A DNA stretch of 44,105 bases from Palsa-506 sp050013415 (GTDB taxonomy: Bacteria; Actinomycetota; Actinomycetes; Streptosporangiales; Streptosporangiaceae). A program made the translations under genes and the position numbers. Shown piece after piece: positions 18,356 to 26,346 of this stretch. A model generated the notes under the pieces. That model did no database searches and was not told the DNA's origin. It saw nothing but the letters and a program-made list of their open reading frames with translations. How positions within the stretch are numbered: position 1 is the first letter of the stretch; every line of letters starts with the position of its first letter. The DNA lies in assembly GCA_050013415.1 (NCBI GenBank), contig JBEKFH010000005.1, positions 1-44,105 of the forward strand, written 5' to 3'.

Positions 18356-18523
18356 ATGCCGCGTCCCATCACCGACGGACAACCCGACGACGTCCGCACC
18401 ACCGGAACCCTCGCAAGCACCAGAGCCGATGACACCGTCGCCATCCTCGACGGCGCCCGGGCAGCCCTCGCCGTCACCTACCCGGCGGAGAACGCCGGCC
18501 GCAGCGCGGCGGCGGGGCGATGA
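18356..18523 (+). CDS. Small hypothetical protein, 55 aa, coupled to oxidoreductase
   Basis: An ATG at 18356 follows AGGAGA. It opens a 55-codon frame (begins MPRPITDGQPDDVRTTG) whose TGA overlaps the oxidoreductase start as ATGA. The product is soluble, Ala/Asp/Arg-rich and has no recognisable domain. RBS, codon bias and coupling make it likely to be translated. It may serve only to deliver ribosomes to the next gene. Confidence 0.5.
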   Translation: MPRPITDGQPDDVRTTGTLASTRADDTVAILDGARAALAVTYPAENAGRSAAAGR

Positions 18524-19557
18524 CCGGGGCAATGACGCCGGTGAAGTTCGGCCTCGTCGGATACGGCTTCGGCGGACGCTATTTCCACGCCCCGCTGCTC
18601 GCCGCCGCGCCCGGGTGCGAGCTCCTCGGAGTCCTCACCTCCGCGCCCGAACGCCAGGCCCTGGTCCGCCGCGAGCTGCCAGGGACGCCGGCCGTCACTT
18701 CGCTGGCCGCCCTTGCCGACGCCGGCGCCGAGGCGGTCGCCATCTCGACGCCGGCCGGCACGCACACGATGTTGACCGAGCAAGCGCTGGCGCTGGGGCT
18801 GGCGGTCGTCTGCGACAAGCCGTTCGCCCTCCACCCGGACGCCGCACGGCACACCGTCGAACTCAGCGAGCACCTCGGACTCGTCCTGAGTCCTTACCAG
18901 AACCGGCGCTGGGACTCTGACTTCCTGACCGTCCGCAAGCTGGTCTCCGAGGGTGCACTCGGCACGGTGACCCGGTTTGAGTCGCGCTTCGAGCGCTTCG
19001 CGCCGCGCAGCGGCCCGGGACCCTCCGGCGGCGGCACGCTGCTGGACTTCGGGAGCCACCTCGTCGACCAGGCGCTCGTCCTGCTCGGCCCGGTCACCGC
19101 CGTCTACGCCGAGTCCCGGCAGCGCGAAACGGGCCTGGACGACGACGTTTTCCTGGCCCTGAACCATCGAAGCGGCGCCCGGTCGCAGCTATGGGGGAGC
19201 TGGAGCCAGTCGGCGCCCGGCCCCCGCTACCGCGTCACCGGCACCGGCGCGACCTACGTCCTGGCGGCCGGAGATACGCAGGAAGACCACCTCGTCGCCG
19301 GCGAAAGCCCGGCATCTGCCGGACGGCAATGGGGCGCCGAGCCGCCAGGGACCTTCGGCACCCTGCACACCGGCACCGAATCCCGCGTCCAGGCCACCGA
19401 GCGCGGACAGTGGGACCTGTTCTACCCCAGCTTCGCCAGCGCCGTCCGCGGTACCGGCCCCGCGCCGGTCAGTGCCCGTGACGCCGTGGCCACCGCGATC
19501 GTGCTGGAAGCAGCAAAGACCAGCGCCGCACGCCGGGCGGTGGTCGAGATCCCGTGA
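18520..19557 (+). CDS. Gfo/Idh/MocA family NAD(P)-dependent oxidoreductase
   Basis: A 345-residue protein. The N-terminal Rossmann fold carries the dinucleotide loop GYGFGG near residue 15, and the family's EKP motif appears as CDKPF. The C-terminal alpha/beta domain has GGGTLLDFGSHLVDQAL, containing the usual catalytic-site His. YQNRRWDSDFLTVRKL resembles the E. coli YhhX-type branch. Such enzymes oxidise or reduce sugars and inositols at a hydroxyl group; the substrate is not evident. ATG 18520 overlaps the small ORF upstream; ATG 18532 (MTPVKFG) is an equally reasonable start. No sugar transporter is adjacent. Confidence 0.92.
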   Translation: MTGAMTPVKFGLVGYGFGGRYFHAPLLAAAPGCELLGVLTSAPERQALVRRELPGTPAVTSLAALADAGAEAVAISTPAGTHTMLTEQALALGLAVVCDKPFALHPDAARHTVELSEHLGLVLSPYQNRRWDSDFLTVRKLVSEGALGTVTRFESRFERFAPRSGPGPSGGGTLLDFGSHLVDQALVLLGPVTAVYAESRQRETGLDDDVFLALNHRSGARSQLWGSWSQSAPGPRYRVTGTGATYVLAAGDTQEDHLVAGESPASAGRQWGAEPPGTFGTLHTGTESRVQATERGQWDLFYPSFASAVRGTGPAPVSARDAVATAIVLEAAKTSAARRAVVEIP

Positions 19558-19587
19558 TCCAGCGCGCGGCTGCACATAACGGCCGCC

Positions 19588-20493
19588 TTACGGCGGGCCG
19601 GCGGGAAGCTGGCGGCCCAGTGCCAGGCGTGCGGCGCTGACGTCTTCCCGGCCATGGCCGGCGTCAACGGCGGCGTGCCACTGCCGGGACAGCGCGGCCA
19701 GCAGGGGCAGCGTGTCACTGCGTGCGGCCGCGATCGCCAGATCCACATCCTTGAGCGCCCATTCCAGCGGGAACTCGGGCGCGAAGTCGCCGCGTGCCAT
19801 CTTGTGCAGCTTGGCGTCCGCGATCGGCGCGTCCAGCGGCCCGCCCTCGATGGCCTCGGCCAGCCTGGCGTCGTCGATGCCCAGCTGGCTGGCCAGCTCG
19901 AGGGCCTCGGCCACGCCCTCGATCAGGGTCGACATGTAGGCGTTGACTACCAGCTTCATCCGGCTGCCCTGGCCGGCCTCACCCAGCCACACGGTCTTGC
20001 GGCCGATAGCCGAGAACGCCGGCGCCGCGATGGCTTCCGCCTCGCGCGGGCCCGAGGCCAGGATGAGCAGCTGGCCGGCCTCGGCGGGGCCCTTGCTGCC
20101 CGACACCGGCGCGTCCACGAACATCACGCCGGGCCGCAGCTGGCCGAGCCGGCTGGCGATCTCGCTGGTCGCGGCAGCACCGATGGTGCCCATCTGGGCC
20201 CACACGGCGTCCCGGGCGAACGCCTCCGCAACCTTGTCGCCGAAGATCACCGACTCGATGACCGCGGCGGTGGGCAGCATCGTGATCACCAGCCGCGCAC
20301 CGCGGATCGCCTCCTGCGGCGACGCTGCCACCACGGCGCCCGCATCGGCCAGCGACGCCGTTGCCGACGGCGACCGGTCCCACACCGTCGTCCGCAGCCC
20401 GGCACCGGCCAGGTTGCGGGCCATCGCCGAGCCCATGATGCCCGTTCCCAGGACCGCAACCGTGTCCTCGCCCGCGCCATGCACCTCAGCCAC
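19588..20493 (-). CDS. Beta-hydroxyacid dehydrogenase (glyoxylate/succinic semialdehyde reductase-like)
   Basis: A 301-residue protein with the NAD(P)-binding motif VLGTGIMGSAMARNL, the substrate-binding motif DAPVSGSKGPAEAGQL and the catalytic Lys180 in KLVVNAYM. The GSKxPAExGQL version is characteristic of glyoxylate/succinic semialdehyde and gamma-hydroxybutyrate reductases rather than 3-hydroxyisobutyrate dehydrogenase. GTG 20493 was chosen because AAGGAGG lies five bases upstream; the farther GTG at 20508 would contain that Shine-Dalgarno inside the gene. It is convergent with the Gfo/Idh gene and follows the MFS gene on the same strand, which ends 44 bp upstream. Confidence 0.9.
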   Translation of the reverse strand: MAEVHGAGEDTVAVLGTGIMGSAMARNLAGAGLRTTVWDRSPSATASLADAGAVVAASPQEAIRGARLVITMLPTAAVIESVIFGDKVAEAFARDAVWAQMGTIGAAATSEIASRLGQLRPGVMFVDAPVSGSKGPAEAGQLLILASGPREAEAIAAPAFSAIGRKTVWLGEAGQGSRMKLVVNAYMSTLIEGVAEALELASQLGIDDARLAEAIEGGPLDAPIADAKLHKMARGDFAPEFPLEWALKDVDLAIAAARSDTLPLLAALSRQWHAAVDAGHGREDVSAARLALGRQLPAGPP

Positions 20494-20537
20494 CTGAACC
20501 TCCTTCACCGCAGTTGTGCTCGGTTCACCGGTTGCGC

Positions 20538-21911
20538 TCAGTCTGACTGTCGCGGCACCGGCTGGTCAGAAGTTACTCCTGCATCAGCTGGCCGGCCCGC
20601 TAGCGTGCGGCTGGGGCCAGGGCTGGCGGCCAGTTTGCGGCTGGCGGCCAGTTTGCGGCTGGCGGCCAGGGCGACCGCCATCGCGGCGGCGGCGAAGCCG
20701 AGCACCGCGGTCTGGGCGCTGACGAACTGGGTGGCCAGGCCGAGGCCGAGGACCGGCACCGCGATGCCGGAGTAGGCAGCGAGGAACAGCCCGGCCAGGG
20801 TCTCGCCCCGCCGCCCGGCCGGCGCTATCGCGATGACCGTGGACACGCTGCCCTTGAACGCCGCGCCCGCTCCGGCGCCGGCCAGGGCGCCGCCGAGCAG
20901 GAAGAGCGTGAGGCTGGGCAGCCACACCGCGATCGTCACCAGGGCCAGGCCCAGGGCCAGCGCGGTGAGGCCGATGCGGAGCTGGCGGCCGGTCGCGGCG
21001 CGGCCGAGCGCGATCTGGGCCAGCGCGGCAGCGCCGAACACGACGAACGTCGCGAGGCCCGCCAGCGCGTGCGAGCGGTCACCGAGGGTTCCCGCCAGGA
21101 AGCCCGGCGCGAGCGAGGTGAACAGCCCGAACAGCGCGAACGCGGCCACCGTGGCCAGTCCCGCAGCGACGAACGCCGAGCGGTCCGCGGCGGGAACGGA
21201 CACCCGCTGCGGGTGGTAGCGGGGCCGGGGACGCGGGCGCGTGACGGTCTCGGGCGTGGCGGCCAGCGCGAGCGCGCCGCTGGCCATCAGCGCCTCGGAC
21301 ACCAGGAACGGCAGCTGCAGTCCGTGCCCGGCGAACTGGGCCAGCGCGCCGGCCAGCAGGGCACCGAGGCCGAGGCCGCCGAGGTTGGCGGCTGTCGCCA
21401 CGGTCTCGGCGCGGCGGCCGGGCTGCCCTGGCCGTGCCGCGGCGTGCAGTTCGCTGAGGTAAGCGGTCGCCGTCGCGGTCAGCATCCCGATACCGGCACC
21501 GGAGATCACCCGCCCGGCGATCAGCCCGGGCACCGTCGGCCAGGCGAGGAACACGATGCCGGACAGCATGCTGACAGCGAGTGCGGTGGCTACGATGCGC
21601 CGCCGCCCGAGCCAGTCGGAGATGTGCCCGGCCAGGAACAGGCTCGCCATGACGCCCACCGCGTAAGCGGCAAAGATCACGGTCACCAGCAGCGAGCCGA
21701 AGTGGTCGCGTGCCTGGTACAGGACGTAGAGCGGGGCCGGAATGGTGGAGAACGCCATCGTTACCGCGAAGACGTAGCCAACCACCCAGAACCCGCGGCC
21801 GTGCCGCCGCTGCCGCTGCCAGTCCGCGGCCGCGCCAGAGCGGCGCGTCCCGGGTGCCGGGCGGGCAGGCGGTGCCAGATCCGTCGGTGTTGCCGTCTCA
21901 GTCGTTGTCAT
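20538..21911 (-). CDS. MFS transporter
   Basis: A 457-residue, 12-helix major facilitator. The loop 2-3 signature appears as GHISDWLGRRRIVA. RVISGAGIGMLTATATAYLSEL resembles sugar-porter and multidrug members, and a cytoplasmic loop near the middle contains RPRPRPRYHP. The C-terminal tail repeats AASRKL and is encoded by an 18-bp tandem repeat (20623-20669). ATG 21911 is used because GGGAGG lies just upstream. It is divergent from a LysR-type regulator over about 105 bp with a palindromic operator-like region, so LysR control is likely. Substrate unknown. Confidence 0.92.
   Translation of the reverse strand: MTTTETATPTDLAPPARPAPGTRRSGAAADWQRQRRHGRGFWVVGYVFAVTMAFSTIPAPLYVLYQARDHFGSLLVTVIFAAYAVGVMASLFLAGHISDWLGRRRIVATALAVSMLSGIVFLAWPTVPGLIAGRVISGAGIGMLTATATAYLSELHAAARPGQPGRRAETVATAANLGGLGLGALLAGALAQFAGHGLQLPFLVSEALMASGALALAATPETVTRPRPRPRYHPQRVSVPAADRSAFVAAGLATVAAFALFGLFTSLAPGFLAGTLGDRSHALAGLATFVVFGAAALAQIALGRAATGRQLRIGLTALALGLALVTIAVWLPSLTLFLLGGALAGAGAGAAFKGSVSTVIAIAPAGRRGETLAGLFLAAYSGIAVPVLGLGLATQFVSAQTAVLGFAAAAMAVALAASRKLAASRKLAASPGPSRTLAGRPADAGVTSDQPVPRQSD
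20623..20669. repeat. 18-bp tandem repeat in MFS C-terminus
   Basis: Two full copies of CTGGCGGCCAGTTTGCGG (20623-20640, 20641-20658) and an 11-bp partial copy follow head to tail. The unit is a multiple of three and adds a hexapeptide to the transporter's tail without breaking its frame. Confidence 0.9.
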
Positions 21912-21959
21912 CTCGGCCTCCCTATGTGCCCAGATAACGCGGCCGGCTGTCCGGATATT

Positions 21960-22008
21960 CATCTCTGATAACGACTTCTACTGCTAGCTGTTATCTCTAT
22001 AAGAGATG
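21960..22008. promoter_or_regulatory. LysR/MFS divergent promoter with operator-like palindromes
   Basis: This AT-rich patch lies between divergent genes. GATAAC (21967-21972) and GTTATC (21990-21995) form an inverted repeat. ATCTCT-ATA-AGAGAT (21993-22007) is a perfect palindrome, and CATCTCT (21960-21966) pairs with AGAGATG (22002-22008). LysR-type proteins bind such dyads upstream of the gene they control. A TATAGA hexamer on the minus strand could be the -10 of the MFS gene. Confidence 0.65.
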
Positions 22009-22016
22009 ATGGACCG

Positions 22017-22907
22017 ATGGAACTCCGGCAGCTGGCGTACTTCGTTGCCGTCGCAGAGGAACTCTCGTTCACGCGTGCGTCCCGGCGGCTGCACGTGGTG
22101 CAGTCCGGGGTATCCAGCGCGATCCAGGGGCTGGAGCGCGACCTCGGCGCGGCGCTCTTCGAGCGGGATCGCCGCCGGGTGGCCCTGACCGACGCGGGCA
22201 CCGCGCTGCTGCCCGAGGCACGCGCCACGCTCGCCGCCGCTCAGGCCGCCCGCGACGTGGTCGGCCAGGCGCGCGGCGGGCTGCGCGGCACGGTGACTAT
22301 CGGGACCATGCAGTCCACCGGCGCCCTTGACCTGCCCGGGCTGCTCGGGCGATTCCACGCCACCCACCCGGCTGTCCAGGTACAGCTGAGGCAGGCGGCG
22401 GCGGGATCGGCCGGCCTGGCCAGCGAGGTGCTCTCCGGCTCGCTGGACCTCGCCATCCTCTCGCTTCCCGGCCCGTCGCCCGCCGGGCTCACTGCCTGGC
22501 CCGTCACCGAGGAGCCGCTGCTCGTGGTCTGCCCGCCCGGCCACCCGCTCGCATCGCGGCATCCGCTGACGCTGCAGCGCCTGGCCGGCGAGCCGTTCAT
22601 CGACTTCCCTCCCGGCTGGGGCAACCGGGCCGTGGTGGACCGCGCCTTCACCGCAGCCGGCCGCGACCGGCAGGTCGCGTTCGAGGTCACCGGCTTCGGC
22701 GCCGCGGCAGATCTGGTGCGCAACGGCCTCGGGATCGCGTTCATGCCGGCCTTCGAGGCGGTGCGGACGAGCGGCCTGGCTGCCGTCGAGCTCAGCGAGC
22801 CCGCGCTGACCTGGCGAGTCTGCGTCGCGGCCCCAGCGCACCGCCGCATGCCAGCCGCGGCCCGCGCGTTCCTCGACGAACTGCTCCGTGACCTTCCCCG
22901 GCCCTGA
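22017..22907 (+). CDS. LysR-type transcriptional regulator
   Basis: A 296-residue protein. The winged HTH occupies residues 1-60 (MELRQLAYFVAVAEELSFTR, then LHVVQSGVSSAIQGLERDLG, the recognition helix). It is followed by a linker helix and a periplasmic-binding-like effector domain (from GTVTIGTMQSTGALDL). It most likely controls the divergent MFS gene and itself through the shared intergenic dyads. The inducer cannot be deduced. The last codons lie inside the first unit of a 34-bp tandem repeat that continues downstream of the stop. Confidence 0.94.
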   Translation: MELRQLAYFVAVAEELSFTRASRRLHVVQSGVSSAIQGLERDLGAALFERDRRRVALTDAGTALLPEARATLAAAQAARDVVGQARGGLRGTVTIGTMQSTGALDLPGLLGRFHATHPAVQVQLRQAAAGSAGLASEVLSGSLDLAILSLPGPSPAGLTAWPVTEEPLLVVCPPGHPLASRHPLTLQRLAGEPFIDFPPGWGNRAVVDRAFTAAGRDRQVAFEVTGFGAAADLVRNGLGIAFMPAFEAVRTSGLAAVELSEPALTWRVCVAAPAHRRMPAAARAFLDELLRDLPRP

Positions 22908-22977
22908 CGCAGAGCTGCTGCGTGACGTTCCCGGCCCTGACGGAAAGGCTGCTCCGTGACCCGCCCGGGCCCTGACG
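22881..22977. repeat. Three 34-bp direct repeats across the LysR stop codon
   Basis: Imperfect units begin at 22881, 22915 and 22949, each with CTGCTCCGTGAC or CTGCTGCGTGAC followed by CCCGGCCCTGACG. The first encodes the end of the LysR protein (ELLRDLPRP), so the others look like duplications of the gene's own 3' end. The rest of the gap to 23136 holds only a weak GC hairpin (23025-23031 with 23040-23046). Confidence 0.85.
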
Positions 22978-23136
22978 TGACGAGGGCAGCCGTGGCCTTC
23001 GCTCAGCCGGCCGGCTCCGCGGCCGGGGCGCCGCCGCGAGCGCCCCCATCCCCGCCTTCACGAGACAAGCAGTCTGCCATGGGGTCACCCGGCTCTTCCG
23101 TCCGGCAACGTGGCAGGAGACGTACGGACGATACCG

Positions 23137-26076
23137 TCAGCTGGCCGGCGGCCGGCAGCCGAGGGCGCGCAGTTCGGCGGCTCCCTCGTCGGCCCGGTCC
23201 GGCAGCAGTACCAGGGTGCACGCGCGTTCGAACCGGGCATCGATGCGCTGCCAGCCGGACAGGGAACGTTCAAGCGCGTCACGATCGCCGTGCAGCCGGC
23301 CGGCCGCGCGAGCCAGGCAGGCCGCGGCCCAGTGGTTCTCCTCGCCCGCAGGGGCCGCGGCGGCAAGGCGGCTGGCAGCATCGGGCGCACCGGCGACGAC
23401 GGCGACCTCGGCGGCGATGGCCCAGGCGTAGGGGCGGAGCGAATACCAGTGCGGTGTTCCGTACCAGGACTGCTCCGCAAGGGACAGGTCAGTGACCGCG
23501 GTCGCAGCCGCGCCGAGATGGCCCTCGTGCAGGGCGATGCGGGCATCGGTGAACGTTCCGAACGCGGCCAGGTTCGTCCCGGCCGGATCGGTTCCGCTGC
23601 CGATGAGCTCCCTGACCCGGACGAGCCAATCCTGGCGGCCCTCGTCATCACCGCGCAGGCCGTGCGCCAGCACCATGGCGTAGGTGGCGGGGCCCATCCA
23701 GCGCGCCGCGGGCCGCCCGGCCTGCTGCCAGGCTGCCCACATGGTGGCCGCCAGGGAGAGCGCCTCGTCGAAACGGCCTTGCAGGACGAGCGGCAGGATC
23801 GGCTTGCTGGCCGCCATGTGCGGCTGACCGCCGGCGATGTCGTCGCCCTGGGCCATCCGGGCGGTGCTGAGGGCGTCCGGAAGGTCGCCGGCGGCGACCG
23901 CGATCTCGGTGACCATGTGGAAGGTATCGACAATCTCGGTCCCTGCCCGCGGGTCGTGCCGCGGCAGCCGCTCCAGCAGCCGGGCACGCTCCTTGCTCAG
24001 CCCGTGCGCCTCGCGGAGGTGCCCGCCTGCGTCCAGCGCCCCGACGACCGCGTCGAGTGCGCCGCTGATCAGGACCGGATCCCCGGTGCGCCGCGCGGCG
24101 GCGAGAGCCTCGCTGGAAAGGCCCAGGTCCGGGACTGTCTTCTCGGGCTGAGCGGTCCACGCGGCGGCAGCCGACAGGTAGGCGGCGCAGACCTCGTCTC
24201 CGGCCGGGCACGCGCGCGCTGCCTCGTCGAGAAGCTGGCGCAGCCGGTCGTGTGGTATCTCTGCGGGGAATTGCGCCCCGAACCGGTCGGCGATGGTAAC
24301 CGCGTACGCCAGGCTGGCCGCCCGGGCGCAATCGTCCCCGGCCGCCAGCGCCCGTTCGGCCGATGCCAGCAGCAGGCCGAACGCCAGGGCGCCATCTCCC
24401 TCGGCCATCGCGACATCCGCCGCGGCGCGCAGGTCCGAGACCGCCCGGACGGGATCGGCGGCCCGCTCGGCGGCGGCCTGGTAGTGCTCGCAGGACTCGA
24501 CCATGAACCGGCGCGCATAGGTCAGGTGACCGAGGGCGCGGGCGAGCCGGTGACTTGCCTCCCCGATTCCGCGGCCCGGGGGACTGGCGAGCGCGGCCCG
24601 CAGGTCGTCGGCGACCGCGTCGAAAGCGTCACGCCACGCGACGGCCGCCTCCGCCCGGCGCTCGAGATCCTCCGCAGCGTCGGCGGCCCACCGGAGATGG
24701 GCAGCGCGAACCGATGCCTCCTCGCCGCTTTCGGCGAGCCGGTCCAGTGCGTAGGCCCGGATGGTCTCGAGCATCTGCCACCGGCTGCCCTCGGGGCCAC
24801 GGCGGCAGGTAAGGAGGCTCTTGTCCGTCAGCCGGCCCACCAGGTCGGCGACCATGCCACGGTCGCTTGCCGCGACGACCGCCACGGCGGCGTCGAGGTC
24901 GAATCCGCCGATGAAGGCGCCAGCCCGCCGGAACATGGCGCGCTCGTCCTCGTCGAGCAGGGCATGGCTCCAGTCGATGACGGCGCGCAGTGAGCGGTGC
25001 CTCTCGTGCACGCCGCGGCTTCCCGCGAGCAGGCGCAGATGATCGTCCAGGCCCGCGAGCAGGCCGTCCACCCCCAGCGACCCGGTGCGTGCCGCGGCAA
25101 GCTCGATGGCCAGCGGCACTCCGTCCAGGCGGGCGCACGCGTAGCCGATGATCTCTGCAGCGGCGGTGAAGTCAGGGTCGCTGGCCCGGGCGCGATCGAT
25201 GAACAGTGCCTCGGCCTCCGAGCCGGCCGTGCCCCCGGTCTCGCCGCCGACCAGGGAAAGCGGCGGAACGGTCACCGTGCGCTCGCCGGGAATGCCAAGC
25301 CTCTCCCGGCTGGTCGCCAGCACGGTCAGGCCGGCGCAGTCGGCAAGCAGCTTCTCGGTAAAGGCGGCGGACACGTCGAGCAGGTGCTCGCAATTGTCGA
25401 GAACGAGCAGCGACCTGCCCCGGGCGAAATACTCATGCACTGCCGCGTCCAGCGACATCCCGGGCCGCTCGGTGACGCCTGCCAGGGCCGCTACCGCCTG
25501 GGCGATAAAGCCCTCGCGTACCGGGACCAGGTCGACGTAGATGGCGCCGAGCGGGTACCCGGCAGCCGCCGCCTCTGCTGTCCTGGCTGCCAGCCGGGTC
25601 TTTCCGACCCCGCCCGGGCCCACCAGGGTCACCACCCGGCTGTCCGCCAGCGCTGCGAGGACCGCGGCCTGCTCCTGGTCCCGGCCGATGAAGCTCGTCC
25701 GCGCTGCCGGGAGGCCAGCCACCACCCCGGTCCCCGCTGAGGCCGGCGGCCCGGTCCCCGCTGAGGCCGGCGGCCCGGTCCCCGCCCAGGCCGGCGGCCC
25801 GGCAGCCGGGGGTGCCTCGCCGTCGTCCCCGGGACCGGCCCTCGCGGCGGCACCGCCGTCGTCGGCGGCCTCTGCCAGCAGCTGCCGGTCAGCCGGGGAC
25901 AACTCCAGCGCGTCGGTTATCAGCCGCACCGTCGACAGCCTCGGCGCCTTGCGCCGGCCCTGCTCTATCGCCGCGATCGTGGCCGGGCTGATGCGGCACC
26001 GCTCGGCGAGGGCCTCCTGGGTAAGGCTGGCCGCGATCCGGAACCGGCGCAGCAGTTCGCCAAACGAATCGGCCAT
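23137..26076 (-). CDS. XRE-family HTH / STAND (NB-ARC) ATPase regulator with TPR-like C-terminus
   Basis: A 979-residue regulator. Residues 1-70 form an XRE-type HTH (FGELLRRFRIAASLTQEALA, ISPATIAAIEQGRRKAPRLS). A linker with GTGPPASA repeats follows. The STAND ATPase has Walker A GPGGVGKT (153-160), Walker B LLVLDNCEHLL and the LATSRERLGIPGE sensor motif, with an NB-ARC winged helix after it. About 500 Ala-rich helical residues look like TPR repeats. Such proteins stay inactive until a ligand and ATP trigger oligomerisation. ATG 26076 was picked because it begins the HTH. Five 11-bp repeats sit just upstream and could be its operator. It is divergent from the secreted HAF protein. Confidence 0.92.
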   Translation of the reverse strand: MADSFGELLRRFRIAASLTQEALAERCRISPATIAAIEQGRRKAPRLSTVRLITDALELSPADRQLLAEAADDGGAAARAGPGDDGEAPPAAGPPAWAGTGPPASAGTGPPASAGTGVVAGLPAARTSFIGRDQEQAAVLAALADSRVVTLVGPGGVGKTRLAARTAEAAAAGYPLGAIYVDLVPVREGFIAQAVAALAGVTERPGMSLDAAVHEYFARGRSLLVLDNCEHLLDVSAAFTEKLLADCAGLTVLATSRERLGIPGERTVTVPPLSLVGGETGGTAGSEAEALFIDRARASDPDFTAAAEIIGYACARLDGVPLAIELAAARTGSLGVDGLLAGLDDHLRLLAGSRGVHERHRSLRAVIDWSHALLDEDERAMFRRAGAFIGGFDLDAAVAVVAASDRGMVADLVGRLTDKSLLTCRRGPEGSRWQMLETIRAYALDRLAESGEEASVRAAHLRWAADAAEDLERRAEAAVAWRDAFDAVADDLRAALASPPGRGIGEASHRLARALGHLTYARRFMVESCEHYQAAAERAADPVRAVSDLRAAADVAMAEGDGALAFGLLLASAERALAAGDDCARAASLAYAVTIADRFGAQFPAEIPHDRLRQLLDEAARACPAGDEVCAAYLSAAAAWTAQPEKTVPDLGLSSEALAAARRTGDPVLISGALDAVVGALDAGGHLREAHGLSKERARLLERLPRHDPRAGTEIVDTFHMVTEIAVAAGDLPDALSTARMAQGDDIAGGQPHMAASKPILPLVLQGRFDEALSLAATMWAAWQQAGRPAARWMGPATYAMVLAHGLRGDDEGRQDWLVRVRELIGSGTDPAGTNLAAFGTFTDARIALHEGHLGAAATAVTDLSLAEQSWYGTPHWYSLRPYAWAIAAEVAVVAGAPDAASRLAAAAPAGEENHWAAACLARAAGRLHGDRDALERSLSGWQRIDARFERACTLVLLPDRADEGAAELRALGCRPPAS
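25729..25800. repeat. 24-bp tandem repeat, three copies, in the STAND linker
   Basis: Three head-to-tail units (25729-25752, 25753-25776, 25777-25800), each starting GGTCCCCGC and ending GGCGGCCC, encode GTGPPAxA octapeptides between the HTH and the ATPase domain. The third unit differs slightly. Confidence 0.88.
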
Positions 26077-26103
26077 CGCAGTGATACCCCACGCCTTCCG
26101 GGC

Positions 26104-26158
26104 GAGCCAGATCCGAGCCAGATCCGAGCCAGATCCGAGCCAGATCCGAGCCAGATCC
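26104..26158. promoter_or_regulatory. Five perfect 11-bp direct repeats upstream of the XRE-STAND gene
   Basis: GAGCCAGATCC is repeated five times with no spacer (26104-26158), beginning 28 bp before the start of the XRE-STAND gene and lying in the divergent region shared with the HAF gene. Eleven base pairs is about one helical turn, so all copies face the same side of the DNA. SARP-family activators are known to bind heptamer direct repeats with 11-bp spacing, and TCCGAGC inside this array resembles their TCGAGC-type heptamer. A SARP gene lies nearby at 27504. Binding is inference; replication slippage would also produce the array. Confidence 0.6.
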
Positions 26159-26346
26159 GAGGCCGGGACGTGCAGCAACCAGCCTAACAAGAACGGCCGC
26201 CGGTGAGCGCACGAAGGCGACCAGGCCCTTGTCGGGGTGATGTGGGGGCGATGTGGGGGTCGTGTCGCTGGGGCAGGCGGGCGCCGCGCCGCAGGATCAA
26301 GGGAGACCAGCGCCACGGCCGGTCACCACCCGAAAGGAAAGCTCCG

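Noticed and set aside
26104..26158. CRISPR array
   Set aside because: Units are 11 bp with no spacers and there are no cas genes.
26077..26316. An 80-codon N-terminal extension of the XRE-STAND protein
   Set aside because: It would translate the 11-bp repeats into SDLARIWLG repeats and place 80 residues before the HTH; ATG 26076 sits exactly at the HTH start.
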